Assembly (NCBI GenBank): GCA_040752355.1
Contig: JBFMHE010000005.1
Location: forward strand, 1 to 64,000
Source of the DNA: Nitrospirota bacterium
GTDB taxonomy: Bacteria > Nitrospirota > Thermodesulfovibrionia > Thermodesulfovibrionales > Dissulfurispiraceae
Direction of reading: 5' to 3'
DNA length: 64,000 nucleotides
A model generated the notes under the pieces. The model did no database searches and was not told the origin of the DNA. It saw only the letters and a list, made by a program, of their open reading frames with translations. Both the position numbers and the translations under genes were made by a program. Positions within the stretch are counted from its first letter, which is position 1, and the number at the start of each line of letters is the position of its first letter. This document shows positions 1 to 8,077 of the stretch, piece after piece.

Positions 1-1
1 G

Positions 2-493
2 GCCAACGGCTATCCGAAGTTCGTGGACAACACCTTTGTGAAGCAGGACAATCACGCGAGCTACCGGACCATCAAGAGCCAGTACTCCTCGTTCCCCAGC
101 ACCGGTGACTTCATCGGCAATAAATTCACAAATGGCGCGTCTGCGGAAAGCGTCGACCTCGAGTTCTGGGGACCCGGTAAAAAAGAGATCAAGGTGGGCT
201 GGCACGTGGATATCCAGGTGAAGAACGCCTCGGGTGCTCCGCTCGGCGGCGCTTCGGTCGTGGTGAAGACCAACACGGGAGCGGTTATATTCAACGGCTC
301 GACGAACGGAAACGGCAGTGTGCGGGCGGATGTCGCCCAGTACCTCCGGACTAATGTCTCCGGTGGTGTCGTTGTCCGCAAAGAGTCGAGAGTATCCAGG
401 ACCCCGCATACGATCGTCGTGACCAAAGACGGGAGGACGGTAACCAAGACCGTCACCGTTGCGGGAAATCAGACGGTGCAGGTGGTTCTGTAG
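2..493 (+). CDS. C-terminal part of a surface/secreted beta-rich protein (5' end outside window)
   Basis: The reading frame is open to the left edge, so only about 163 C-terminal residues are visible. The first third (NGYPKFVDNTF, then GDFIGNKFTNG) resembles the last turns of a right-handed beta-helix. After residue 60 comes an Ig-like or carboxypeptidase-regulatory-like beta-sandwich with the pattern V-NASGAPLGGASVVV, TNGNGSV and a basic beta-rich end (GRTVTKTVTVAG). The usual role is an extracellular or cell-surface structural or glycan-binding protein. No PEP-CTERM tail is present. A GC-rich hairpin follows the stop. The substrate cannot be read from this fragment. Confidence 0.6.
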   Translation, partial: ANGYPKFVDNTFVKQDNHASYRTIKSQYSSFPSTGDFIGNKFTNGASAESVDLEFWGPGKKEIKVGWHVDIQVKNASGAPLGGASVVVKTNTGAVIFNGSTNGNGSVRADVAQYLRTNVSGGVVVRKESRVSRTPHTIVVTKDGRTVTKTVTVAGNQTVQVVL

Positions 494-507
494 TCGTACG
501 TTCAACC

Positions 508-539
508 GTCCGGGCAGTGCGGAGCGCACCTGCCCGGAC
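508..539. terminator. GC-rich hairpin after the first gene
   Basis: The 10-bp arms GTCCGGGCAG and CTGCCCGGAC enclose a short inner TGC/GCA helix, 15 nt after the stop of the partial gene. There is no strong T-run, so intrinsic termination is likely but not certain. It separates the surface protein from prsK. Confidence 0.55.
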
Positions 540-641
540 CATCCTCTTGCCGGCCTCTCAATAAGTCTCTCACGTGCACTAAAAACCCTTCTCGCATCAC
601 CGCGTGCCTTTCCTTTTCTCAAAAAGGATGCCGCAGAACCC

Positions 642-2723
642 ATGACGACCACGATGCTGTACCAGGCGCCGGCGATCGCTGCAGCCGTGCTCGCCCTCGC
701 GTTTTCGGTCCATACCCTGGCGCGGCGTGAGCGGACGCCCTCCTCTTTTGCGCTCTCCGCCGCGCTCGCCGCGGGCGCCGCCCTCGAGCTCTTCGACCTG
801 ATGAGCGTGCTCGAGCCCCAGCGCCTCGCCCTCTGGAAGAGGCTGGGCATCATTGCGGAAGCGTTCCTTCCCCCGTCGTGGCTTTTCTTCTCGCTCACCT
901 TCTCCCGTGACTGGCGCTGGAGATCGTCGCCGGTACTGCAGCGGGCGCTCGCCGGCGGGACGCCGTTCTTCCTGATCGTCGCGCTGCTCATCCCCCCGGG
1001 GGGCTTTTTCGCGTCACCCGATTTTGCCGCAGAGCGGATGCTCTTCCTCGGGACCGCGGGTTTCTTTTACTACCTCTTCTTTGTAGCGTATATGGTCGTC
1101 GCGCTTGCCACGCTCGAAGGCACGCTGGTCTCCGCGGGGATGACGGCGCGCTGGAAGATAAAGCTCCAGGTCCTCGGCGCCGGCGCAATGATCGCCGTAC
1201 TGCTCTTCTACTACAGCCAGGCGTTCCTCTACCGGTCCATCAATATGAACCTCCTGCCGGTGCGCTCCCTCGTCCTTATGCTCGGGATAGCGCTCATCGC
1301 CTATGCGCAGGCGCGGCGCGGGAGCGGCGGCAGGGTGCAGGTATCGAAGCAGATGGCGTACCGCTCCGTCGTCATCTTCATGGTGGGGCTCTATTTCATA
1401 GGGCTCGGGCTCCTCGGTGAGGGGATGCGGTATTTCGGGGGGAGCGCCCAGAAAGCCCTCGCCCTCGCCCTCGCCTTTGTCGCCGGGATTGCGCTCGCCA
1501 CGGCGCTCCTCTCGGAGACCTTCAAGCGTAAGATCACGGTGCTGCTCCACAAGCATTTTTACATCACCAAATATGACTACCGGATCCAGTGGCTGAAGTT
1601 CACGGACCGCCTCTCCTCTGCAGGGGCAGGCGAGGAGGTGCTGAAGGCGATGCTGCTCGAATTCTGCGAGACCTTCGGCGCGGAAGGCGCTGCCCTCTTC
1701 CTCTACGACAGGGGCAAGGGAGGGTATTGCAATACCCTCTCGCTCGAGATGCCCCCGGTCAAGACGGTCGTCGCTCACGACAGCGGGCTGGTCGAGCTTA
1801 TGCGGGAGCGGCGATGGGTCGTTACGGCCGGGGACGACCGTCCGCCGCTTACCGAAGAGGGGAGCCGCTTCCTCCGGCAGCACGCCTTCTCGTTCGTCGT
1901 CCCGCTCATGGCGAACGGCGTCCTGGAGGGGTTCATTGCCATGGGAAGGCCGATCAATGCCAGTGAGCGGTATACCTATGAGGACTACGACCTGATGAAG
2001 ACCTTCGGCCGCCATGCCGCCTGGGCGCTCCTGAACTTCCGCCTTGCCGACGAGCTCGCGCGGTCGCGGGAAATGGAGACGGTCGGCAGGATCGCGACCT
2101 TCGTGGTGCATGATCTCAAAAATCTCATCTCGACCCTCTCTCTCGTCACGGAAAACGCGCACGAGTACATAGACGACCCCGCCTTCCAGAAGGACATGCT
2201 CCGGTCGCTCAGAACGACCATGGAGAAGATGCGGCGGTTGACGATGAAGCTGCGCAATATCGAGGAAACGCCCTGCCTCTCCCTCGAGACTGCCGACCTC
2301 TCCCGGGTCGTTGCGGCGACGGTCGCGATGGTTTCCAACGGAGGGGTGAGCGTCCGCGCCCGCTCCGTATACGCGAGGATCGACAGCGAGGCGATACAGA
2401 AGGTGCTGCTCAACCTGATCCTTAATGCGCTGGAGGCGACCGGCGGCAAGGGGCCGGTGGCGGTGGAGCTGGGCGGCGCCGCGAACGCCTTTATCAGGGT
2501 TGCCGACGCCGGCTGCGGAATGACAGAGGAGTTTCAGCGTGACCGCCTGTTCAAGCCCTTCTCCACTACCAAGAGAAAGGGCCTCGGCATAGGACTTTAT
2601 CACTGCAAACACATTGTGGAGGCCCACGGCGGCCGGATCGATGTCGTCAGCGAGGTCGGCAAAGGGTCGAGCTTTACCGTCCACCTTCCCGCCGCACAGG
2701 AGACGGCATGCGTCGCGCACTGA
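642..2723 (+). CDS. prsK: PEP-CTERM system sensor histidine kinase PrsK
   Basis: The 693-residue membrane kinase has about eight N-terminal hydrophobic segments (residues 1-290). A GAF-like domain follows (about 320-470), then a dimerisation/phosphoacceptor helix with FVVHDLKN near residue 486. The C-terminal ATPase domain shows the N box (NLILNALEAT), DAGCGM and GLGIGLYHCK. This architecture and the VHDLKN acceptor match the PrsK family found with XrtA/EpsH exosortase loci. The ATG at 642 is preferred over upstream starts because the hydrophobic region begins right after it and an AAGGA lies upstream. The cognate activator prsR follows 70 bp later. The signal sensed is unknown. Confidence 0.88.
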   Translation: MTTTMLYQAPAIAAAVLALAFSVHTLARRERTPSSFALSAALAAGAALELFDLMSVLEPQRLALWKRLGIIAEAFLPPSWLFFSLTFSRDWRWRSSPVLQRALAGGTPFFLIVALLIPPGGFFASPDFAAERMLFLGTAGFFYYLFFVAYMVVALATLEGTLVSAGMTARWKIKLQVLGAGAMIAVLLFYYSQAFLYRSINMNLLPVRSLVLMLGIALIAYAQARRGSGGRVQVSKQMAYRSVVIFMVGLYFIGLGLLGEGMRYFGGSAQKALALALAFVAGIALATALLSETFKRKITVLLHKHFYITKYDYRIQWLKFTDRLSSAGAGEEVLKAMLLEFCETFGAEGAALFLYDRGKGGYCNTLSLEMPPVKTVVAHDSGLVELMRERRWVVTAGDDRPPLTEEGSRFLRQHAFSFVVPLMANGVLEGFIAMGRPINASERYTYEDYDLMKTFGRHAAWALLNFRLADELARSREMETVGRIATFVVHDLKNLISTLSLVTENAHEYIDDPAFQKDMLRSLRTTMEKMRRLTMKLRNIEETPCLSLETADLSRVVAATVAMVSNGGVSVRARSVYARIDSEAIQKVLLNLILNALEATGGKGPVAVELGGAANAFIRVADAGCGMTEEFQRDRLFKPFSTTKRKGLGIGLYHCKHIVEAHGGRIDVVSEVGKGSSFTVHLPAAQETACVAH

Positions 2724-2793
2724 ATAGCCACGATGGCGCGTTTATCCTGAAGGTACGAACCATCTTACTGTAGAGGGAGGTCACTGCACGCCT

Positions 2794-4176
2794 ATGGAAC
2801 GGTTACTCGTCGTCGATGACAGCGAAGAGATAAGGAAGCAGCTCAAGTGGGGGCTGGGCAGAGAGTACACGGTGCTCACCGCGGGCGATACCCGGGAGGC
2901 GGTCGCGCTCTTCAAGAAGCATCAACCGAAGGTGGTGACGCTCGATCTCGGCCTGCCGCCCCATGACAGCGGAACGGAGGAGGGCTTCCGCTGCCTCGAT
3001 GAGCTCCTGAAGCACGTCCCTTCCACCAAAGTCGTCGTCATCACGGGAAACAACGAGCGGGAGAACGCGCTCAAGGCGGTCAAGATGGGCGCCTATGACT
3101 TCTACCAGAAGCCCATCGACCTCAACGAGCTGAAGATCATCGTCGCGAGGGCCTTCTATCTCAATAACATCGAGGAAGAGAACCGGCGGCTGCACCTCTC
3201 CCTCGACGAGAAGACCACCGAGCTCGGCGGGATGATGGGCCAGTGCCCCGAGATGCTGAAGGTCTTCTCGACCATACGGAAAGTGGCGTCGTCCGACATC
3301 TCGGTGCTCATCATGGGAGAGAGCGGTACGGGCAAGGAGCTGGTGGCCCGGGCCGTCCACTCGATGAGCCTGCGGAAGGACGGGCCGTTCATCCCTATCA
3401 ACTGCGGCGCTATCCCCGAGAACCTGCTCGAATCCGAGCTCTTCGGGCACGAGAAGGGGGCGTTTACCGGCGCCCACGTGCAGGTGCAGGGCAAGGTCGA
3501 GTACGCGCACAAGGGGACCATCTTCCTCGACGAGATCGGCGAGCTCCCGTCCAGCCTGCAGGTCAAACTGCTCCGCTTCCTCCAGGAGAAGACCATCCAG
3601 CGTATCGGCGGCAGAGAGGACCTCCATGTCGATGCGCGCATCCTCGCTGCCACGAATATCGATATCGGCAAGGCGATAAAAGAGGGCAAGTTCAGGGAGG
3701 ACCTCTACTACCGCATCGGCGTGCTCATGGTCAATCTCCCCACCCTCAGAAAGCGCGGTGACGATATCCTGCTGCTCTCGAATATCTTTCTGCGGCGGTT
3801 CAGCGAGGAGTTCAGGAAGAAGATACGGGGGTTCAGCCCGGCGGCCATCAAGCTGCTCGAGTCCTACGAGTGGCCCGGCAACGTACGGGAGCTGGAGAAC
3901 AGGGTGCAGCGGGCCGTCATCATGTCGGAGCATTCGATGATCGAGCCCCACGACCTGGGCTTTACCGACCGTCCGGCGGTTCCGCAAGCGAGCATAATCG
4001 AGAACGGCACTCTCAGGGAGGCGCGGGACCGGCTCGAACGCGACATGGCGATCGCGGCGATCGAGAAGCATACCGGCAATATTGCGCGCGCCGCAGAGGA
4101 CCTGGGAATCAGCAGGCCGACGCTCTACGACATCATGAAGAAGCACGGCCTCTTCAACGCGGCGCCCCAGTTTTAG
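2794..4176 (+). CDS. prsR: PEP-CTERM-box sigma-54 response regulator PrsR
   Basis: The 460-residue NtrC-type activator has a receiver domain (1-125, phospho-acceptor Asp in VVTLDLGLPP near residue 50). The AAA+ domain carries Walker A GESGTGKE near 176 and the sigma-54 contact loop GAFTGA near 223. A Fis-type helix-turn-helix lies at the C-terminus (GNIARAAEDLGISRPTLYDIMKK). It pairs with PrsK just upstream and belongs to the family that switches on exosortase/PEP-CTERM genes through sigma-54. A GAGGGAGGT ribosome site precedes the ATG. The local -24/-12 promoters at 4876, 5774, 10384 and 11165 are plausible targets. A short GGCGCCC palindrome overlaps its stop. Confidence 0.9.
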   Translation: MERLLVVDDSEEIRKQLKWGLGREYTVLTAGDTREAVALFKKHQPKVVTLDLGLPPHDSGTEEGFRCLDELLKHVPSTKVVVITGNNERENALKAVKMGAYDFYQKPIDLNELKIIVARAFYLNNIEEENRRLHLSLDEKTTELGGMMGQCPEMLKVFSTIRKVASSDISVLIMGESGTGKELVARAVHSMSLRKDGPFIPINCGAIPENLLESELFGHEKGAFTGAHVQVQGKVEYAHKGTIFLDEIGELPSSLQVKLLRFLQEKTIQRIGGREDLHVDARILAATNIDIGKAIKEGKFREDLYYRIGVLMVNLPTLRKRGDDILLLSNIFLRRFSEEFRKKIRGFSPAAIKLLESYEWPGNVRELENRVQRAVIMSEHSMIEPHDLGFTDRPAVPQASIIENGTLREARDRLERDMAIAAIEKHTGNIARAAEDLGISRPTLYDIMKKHGLFNAAPQF

Positions 4177-4230
4177 GGCGCCCCTCATCTTCCCCCCTTC
4201 CCCGGGGGCGTCCTGCTCGCCTCGAATCCT

Positions 4231-4557
4231 TTACGATCCGTGGTCCTGGACGATCACCCGGAGCCCCGAGAGGCTGGTCGCGTGGATGGCGCTGTCGAGG
4301 AGATCGTCGGACCGCGCATCCGCGATAGCGGGGAGCGCTCCTCCTCCCTCCTGCGCTTCGCGATAGCTGTATGCTGCATGTCCCGGCGCATCGACGGGAG
4401 ATGCCGTATCGCTCGCATACGACAGCAGCGAGGCTGCGAGGCTCACGGCATCGGCCGCCGGGGTTATGACGAGTGCGCGGCACTCGGGAGCGGCGGCAGG
4501 AGAGAGGAGGAAGAGAAGAAGCAGGCATATCCCGAAAGCTCTTTCGGCTCCATTCAT
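4231..4557 (-). CDS. small secreted protein of unknown function
   Basis: 108 residues. The start is chosen at MNGAERAF because AAGGAGGG sits 6-7 nt upstream and a clean signal peptide follows (GICLLLLFLLSPAAAPECRA, cleavage near residue 25-28). The mature part is Ala/Ser-rich with many aspartates (AADAVSLAASLLSYASDTASPVD, ARSDDLLDSAIHATSLSGL). No domain is recognised. It is transcribed against prsR, and the nearest upstream promoter is the sigma-54-type site at 4876-4890. That placement suggests it is a PrsR-controlled envelope protein, which is inference. Confidence 0.6.
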   Translation of the reverse strand: MNGAERAFGICLLLLFLLSPAAAPECRALVITPAADAVSLAASLLSYASDTASPVDAPGHAAYSYREAQEGGGALPAIADARSDDLLDSAIHATSLSGLRVIVQDHGS

Positions 4558-4656
4558 GACAGTTCCCTCCTTGTGCGATGGTGGTGAGAGCGCTCGACCG
4601 CTCTCTGCAAGATAATCCCGCCGGACGATGCCGCAGCAGTGCGGCAACGGAAACGA

Positions 4657-4776
4657 TCAGTGGCTCAGGAGCTCGAGATACTTGTTTGCGAGATAGTTCA
4701 GCAGACGCAAACGCTCCTTGAGAGGAAGCCTGAGATAGAGCGGGGATTCCATTACTATCGATGCCAGGCGTTTCAT
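4657..4776 (-). CDS. possible 39-residue small protein
   Basis: The frame MKRLASIVMESPLYLRLPLK to LLNYLANKYLELLSH is short but looks protein-like: Leu-rich, amphipathic, basic in the middle and free of low-complexity sequence. It lies between the sigma-54-type promoter (4876-4890) and the secreted protein at 4231-4557, so it would be on the same transcript. No good ribosome site precedes the ATG, and this is the main argument against it. An in-frame TTG seven codons upstream is an alternative start. No family is recognised. Confidence 0.35.
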   Translation of the reverse strand: MKRLASIVMESPLYLRLPLKERLRLLNYLANKYLELLSH

Positions 4777-4875
4777 AGCAGGACAGACCAGGTGCAAGAG
4801 ATGCGACGTTCATACGGGCTGAGGAGAGCCGCAGTGCGTGAGCGGCGGGCGGTCCACCATCTGCCGTATGCTGAT

Positions 4876-4890
4876 GCAAGCGGTATGCCA
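4876..4890 (-). promoter_or_regulatory. sigma-54 (-24/-12) promoter for the small secreted protein
   Basis: On the minus strand the site reads TGGCAT-ACCGC-TTGC, with GG and GC separated by exactly 10 nt as in the RpoN consensus TGGCAC-N5-TTGC. The start of transcription would be near 4864. It faces the genes at 4776 and 4557. A TTTACA-type box lies about 90 bp upstream, at 4977-4992. Confidence 0.7.
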
Positions 4891-4976
4891 CGGATGGACA
4901 GCGGCCTATGCCCTGCATTTCACGCCCTTATTTCACTATGGTAGCGGCGGGACTCTGCGCGGTTGTGTAAGCAATG

Positions 4977-4992
4977 TCGACAAAAGTGTAAA
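4977..4992 (-). promoter_or_regulatory. candidate PrsR enhancer box
   Basis: The minus strand reads TTTACACTTTTGTCGA. It shares TTTACACTT-TGT with the palindrome at 11038-11053 and sits about 90 bp upstream of a sigma-54-type promoter, a normal enhancer distance. A further TTACACAA lies just beyond (4962-4970). Assignment to PrsR is inference from proximity. Confidence 0.4.
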
Positions 4993-5006
4993 GCTGCGCT
5001 TACTGC

Positions 5007-5048
5007 AAAACGAGAAGGGGCTGCCGTTCGGCAGCCCCTTCTCGTTTT
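5007..5048. terminator. bidirectional intrinsic terminator
   Basis: A perfect 19-bp stem (AAAACGAGAAGGGGCTGCC pairing with its complement) has the 4-nt loop GTTC and A/T runs at both ends. It follows the stop of the PEP-CTERM gene at 5070, so it mainly ends that minus-strand transcript. Confidence 0.9.
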
Positions 5049-5069
5049 GAGGGCCCTTCGAAATTCGCT

Positions 5070-5660
5070 CTACGTTCTTCTGAACCTCCGCATCACGAGG
5101 GTCATCCCCGCAAGTCCTGCACCGAGCATGATAAAGGGAGACGGTTCAGGAGTGGGGATGGCAGTATTGCCGGGGTCGTTACCTCGAGGATCGCGCGGTA
5201 TGATGGCTATCACGGGATCTGAGGCGAGCGATATGCTGCTCCCCACTCCCGAGAGGCTGCCGGCGACGGCGGCGGCAGCAGGAATGTCGCCTACGGCGTA
5301 GCTGCCGAACCCCGGGACATATTCCCGGGCCGGAGACGAGTAGAGCCCGCTCGCGTCGGCCAGGACGCCCGCATCGATATCCCCCACGGAGCCGGCTGCA
5401 GCGCGTATGCTCTTGTCGTCCAGCGCGAGTGTCTCCGGTGATCCTCCTCCTGCCCAGCCGGTGAACTCGCTGGCCCCGGAGTGAACAACGAGGCCCTGGA
5501 GCGGGGTGTACTCGATGATGACGGCCGGTTTCGGCGCAAAGGAATTCGAGATAGCGGGCGCAACCTGAGCCAGCAATGAAAATGACAAAAGCAGCAGAAA
5601 GGCGGAGACGGGTAGGGCGACCTTCTTCCTCTTCAACCACTTCGCAAGAAACTTTTTCAT
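5070..5660 (-). CDS. PEP-CTERM sorting-signal protein
   Basis: 196 residues. An N-terminal signal segment (KKVALPVSAFLLLLSFSLLA) is followed by a Gly/Ala/Ser-rich mature region. The C-terminus has the tripartite exosortase signal: PTPEPSP, a hydrophobic helix (FIMLGAGLAGMTLVM) and a basic tail RRFRRT. Exosortase is expected to cleave it at PEP and attach the protein to the envelope or exopolysaccharide. No enzymatic domain is visible. GGGGGAG lies 3 nt before the ATG. A sigma-54-type promoter sits about 115 bp upstream (5774-5787) and a strong terminator follows, so it is probably a single-gene PrsR target. Confidence 0.85.
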   Translation of the reverse strand: MKKFLAKWLKRKKVALPVSAFLLLLSFSLLAQVAPAISNSFAPKPAVIIEYTPLQGLVVHSGASEFTGWAGGGSPETLALDDKSIRAAAGSVGDIDAGVLADASGLYSSPAREYVPGFGSYAVGDIPAAAAVAGSLSGVGSSISLASDPVIAIIPRDPRGNDPGNTAIPTPEPSPFIMLGAGLAGMTLVMRRFRRT

Positions 5661-5773
5661 GTTCTCCCCCTGAATGTGTGATCTCCGTGCTCCTCATGCC
5701 TCGGCGGCGATGAGCTCCTTTTTCGACAAGACCTCCTTTCCCCGAAAGGTGTGTAGATACTCTTCAAATGATA

Positions 5774-5787
5774 GCAAGATGCATGCC
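5774..5787 (-). promoter_or_regulatory. sigma-54 promoter of the PEP-CTERM gene
   Basis: The minus strand reads GGCATGCATCTTGC followed by TATCA. GG and GC are 10 nt apart and the -12 element is TTGC. The same 14 bases occur before the BON lipoprotein gene at 11165-11178, so the two promoters are near-identical. The leader would be about 100 nt. Confidence 0.7.
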
Positions 5788-6130
5788 TCTCTGCAATGCC
5801 GTTGATTTGCCTGGCATGGCGGCGGCCTCTCGAGGCAGAGAAAGCGGGATGTAAAGATTTCCGACCGCCGGTTCCCGGCAAACCGGCTTCCTGCGGGCTT
5901 TGCCGCGCATATCCTCGTGCACGGCAGGAGAAAAAAATGTTATTATAGGGAGCTTTGGTTTTCGGGTGTTGTCGTGTGCGCAGGCGCTCGTACCCGTGGT
6001 CGCTCCGTGATGTAATGGCTGTGTGCAGTGCTGAGCAGTGAAGGAATGTCCGTTTTCACCTCTTCCGATCTCGCCGTTGCTCACCCGGTATTCCCCGTGA
6101 GGCGCTCCGTACAAACCCTGTTATACAGAG

Positions 6131-6136
6131 TATAAT
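6131..6136 (+). promoter_or_regulatory. -10 box next to the start codon (leaderless mRNA likely)
   Basis: A perfect TATAAT is followed by only six bases (GCTTAT) before the ATG of the kinase, and no ribosome site is present. Transcription would begin at or within a base or two of the start codon. The -35 region is weak. Confidence 0.6.
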
Positions 6137-6142
6137 GCTTAT

Positions 6143-7585
6143 ATGCGCTTGAGTATTTTTTCTCGGATGATCGTCGGCTATATCGCTATCTTCTTGCTCG
6201 TCATGGCGGTGAGCATCTATGCCGTGATACAGCTCCGGCAGTTCAGCACAACCACTCATGATATCCTCGAGATCGATAACCGGCTCATCGATTACGAGAA
6301 GAGGCTCACCGATTCGCTGCTCTCCCAGGTGCGCTATGAACGCAAGTATCTCATCATCAAGGACCGCGCCCTTTACGACCAGTTCATCGCCGCGGCCGGC
6401 GACTTCACCCGCTCCATCGATGCGGCCCTCTCCCTTGGGGGCGACTTCCACAGGGAGGGGGTAGACCGCATACGGCGGCACCACGGACACTACGTAGCGC
6501 TCTTCGAGAAAGAGGCCGCACTGGTCCGGGGAGCGGTCTCTTATGAGCAGGCGTGGTACCGGCAGCAGAAGGAGCTGGCCATCACGGATGCCATGGAGGA
6601 GCTGAAGCGGCTGCGGGCCTCTTCCCAGCAGAATACCTACGAGCGCATCAGGCAGCTGGGCGATGCGGGCGTCCGGGCCCGCAGCGTGATGGGAGGGCTG
6701 GCGGTAGCCGCCCTGGTGCTCGGCGTCGCCATATCCGTGGTGATCACGAGGAGCATTACGCGGCCCATAGCCGTTATGATCGATAAAACGAGGGAGGTGG
6801 CGAACGGCGTGCTCAAGGGCGATCTCGCGCTCTCCTCGCCCCCGGAGATCGGCGAGCTCTCGACCTCGTTCAATGCCATGTGCAGGAAGCTGAGGGCGCT
6901 GGATAAGATGAAGTCCGACTTCTTTTCTACCATGTCCCATGAGCTGCGCACGCCGCTGACCTCCATACGGGAGGGTACGAGCCTCCTCCTCGAAGGCAAG
7001 GGCGGCGAGGCGACCGAGAAACAGCGGCGGCTCCTCACGATCATCTCCGAAGAGAGCAATCGGTTGATCGGTCTCGTCAACTCCCTTATGGACCTGTCGA
7101 AGATGGAGGCGGGCATGATGGCCTTCACCCTCACCGATACCGCCCTTGCGCCGCTGCTCCATAAAGCGGCGGCCGAGGCCGAGCTCCTCGCATCGGTCAA
7201 GAAGATCGCGCTCGACATCTCCTGCGCGCCCGACCTTCCGGCGGTCTGCATGGACGGGGAGCGCATACTCCAGGCCCTGCGCAATCTGATCGGCAACGCG
7301 ATCAAGTTTACGCCGGAGGGCGGCCGGGTCTCGGTTGCGGCGGCGCATGACGACAGAGGGGTGCGGGTGGCCGTTTCCGATACCGGTCCGGGCATCGGAA
7401 AAGAGTACCTGACGGTCGTCTTCGAGAAGTTCCAGCAGGTCCCCCTTGCCGACTCGTATAAGGTCAAAGGCACCGGATTGGGGCTCGCTATCGTCAACCA
7501 TATTATCACCGCTCACGGAGGAAGCGTATGGGCAGAGAGCGAGCCAGGACAGGGCAGCTCGTTCATTTTTGTATTGCCTGCATAG
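6143..7585 (+). CDS. membrane sensor histidine kinase (GlrK/QseE-like)
   Basis: 480 residues. A transmembrane helix (residues 8-29) precedes a periplasmic four-helix-like sensor. The second membrane helix is at about 190-210 and HAMP at about 210-265 (SITRPIAVMIDKTREVANG). The phosphoacceptor is in SHELRTPLTSI, and the ATPase domain shows NLIGNAIKFTP, DTGPGIG and GTGLGLAIVNHII. A lipoprotein gene overlaps its 3' end by 58 bp, and a sigma-54 response regulator follows. That is the gene order of enterobacterial glrK-qseG-glrR, which suggests an envelope-stress sensor. The order is seen; the function is inferred. Confidence 0.85.
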   Translation: MRLSIFSRMIVGYIAIFLLVMAVSIYAVIQLRQFSTTTHDILEIDNRLIDYEKRLTDSLLSQVRYERKYLIIKDRALYDQFIAAAGDFTRSIDAALSLGGDFHREGVDRIRRHHGHYVALFEKEAALVRGAVSYEQAWYRQQKELAITDAMEELKRLRASSQQNTYERIRQLGDAGVRARSVMGGLAVAALVLGVAISVVITRSITRPIAVMIDKTREVANGVLKGDLALSSPPEIGELSTSFNAMCRKLRALDKMKSDFFSTMSHELRTPLTSIREGTSLLLEGKGGEATEKQRRLLTIISEESNRLIGLVNSLMDLSKMEAGMMAFTLTDTALAPLLHKAAAEAELLASVKKIALDISCAPDLPAVCMDGERILQALRNLIGNAIKFTPEGGRVSVAAAHDDRGVRVAVSDTGPGIGKEYLTVVFEKFQQVPLADSYKVKGTGLGLAIVNHIITAHGGSVWAESEPGQGSSFIFVLPA

Positions 7586-8061
7586 CGCTGCTGCTCTTGG
7601 CAGGCTGTGCGGTAGTGCACGAGGCTGTGCGGGATGACGCACGGGAAGAGCAGCGGGCGGAAACAGCCGCCCGAAAGCCCCGGCAGAGGGCGGATGAACG
7701 GGAGAGCAAGGGAGAGCAGGGGAGGGCGGCTGCGGCGCATCTGCAGTCGGCGCGAAAACTGCTCGTCCAGGGAGACCCGGAGGGCGTGCTGCGGGAGAGC
7801 CAGAAGGCGCTGACCCTGGCGGGGAAGAACCCGCCGGCGGATGAGGCGCTGTTTACCATGGGTCTCGCCTTCGTGCACTATAAGAGCTCGCACCGGGACT
7901 ACAAGCAGTCCATCGATGCGTTCAGGCGGCTGGTACGGGAGTATCCGCAGAGCCCCCTGGCCGAGCAGGCCAGGATATGGGCCGGCGTGCTCCAGGTTAT
8001 CGAGCAGTCGAAGCAGGTGGACATCGAGATCGAAGAAATGAAAAAGGAATTAAACCGGTAA
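7528..8061 (+). CDS. QseG-like lipoprotein with TPR-type repeats
   Basis: 177 residues. A lipobox (LLLLAGC) follows a signal segment, so the mature protein starts at Cys near residue 27 and is lipid-anchored. A charged helical stretch (residues 35-70, coiled-coil-like) leads into tetratricopeptide-like helices (AARKLLVQGDPEGVL-type, DYKQSIDAFRRLVREYPQSP, LAEQARIWAGVLQVIEQ). The gene overlaps the kinase by 58 bp and ends 16 bp before the regulator. QseG/YfhG lies between glrK and glrR in enterobacteria and is an outer-membrane lipoprotein of that system. The same position here supports an accessory sensory role. GGAGGAAG precedes the ATG inside the kinase gene. Confidence 0.75.
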   Translation: MGRERARTGQLVHFCIACIALLLLAGCAVVHEAVRDDAREEQRAETAARKPRQRADERESKGEQGRAAAAHLQSARKLLVQGDPEGVLRESQKALTLAGKNPPADEALFTMGLAFVHYKSSHRDYKQSIDAFRRLVREYPQSPLAEQARIWAGVLQVIEQSKQVDIEIEEMKKELNR

Positions 8062-8077
8062 GGGGGACGGAGTGGCT

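Larger units (their letters stand above)
5661..6142. other. intergenic regulatory stretch
   Basis: This 482-bp gap separates the divergent PEP-CTERM gene and sensor kinase. It contains the sigma-54-type promoter at 5774-5787, a TTTACA half-box (minus strand, about 5851-5856) and, at its right end, the TATAAT of the kinase gene. I see no convincing gene in it: the open frames lack ribosome sites and protein-like composition. Confidence 0.5.

Noticed and set aside
1014-2720. Long minus-strand open frame opposite prsK (568 codons)
   Set aside because: It is a shadow caused by high GC at third positions of prsK; no ribosome site, and Arg/Glu/His-rich composition without domains.
4161-4182. GGCGCCC palindrome at the prsR stop as a terminator
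   Set aside because: A short 7-bp stem without a T-run; kept only as a remark.
4154-4918. 254-codon minus-strand frame over the region after prsR
   Set aside because: Overlaps a better-supported secreted protein frame with signal peptide and ribosome site; composition is not protein-like.
5764-6114. 116-codon minus-strand frame in the PEP-CTERM/kinase gap
   Set aside because: No ribosome site, His/Arg/Thr-rich random composition, and it covers the sigma-54 promoter.
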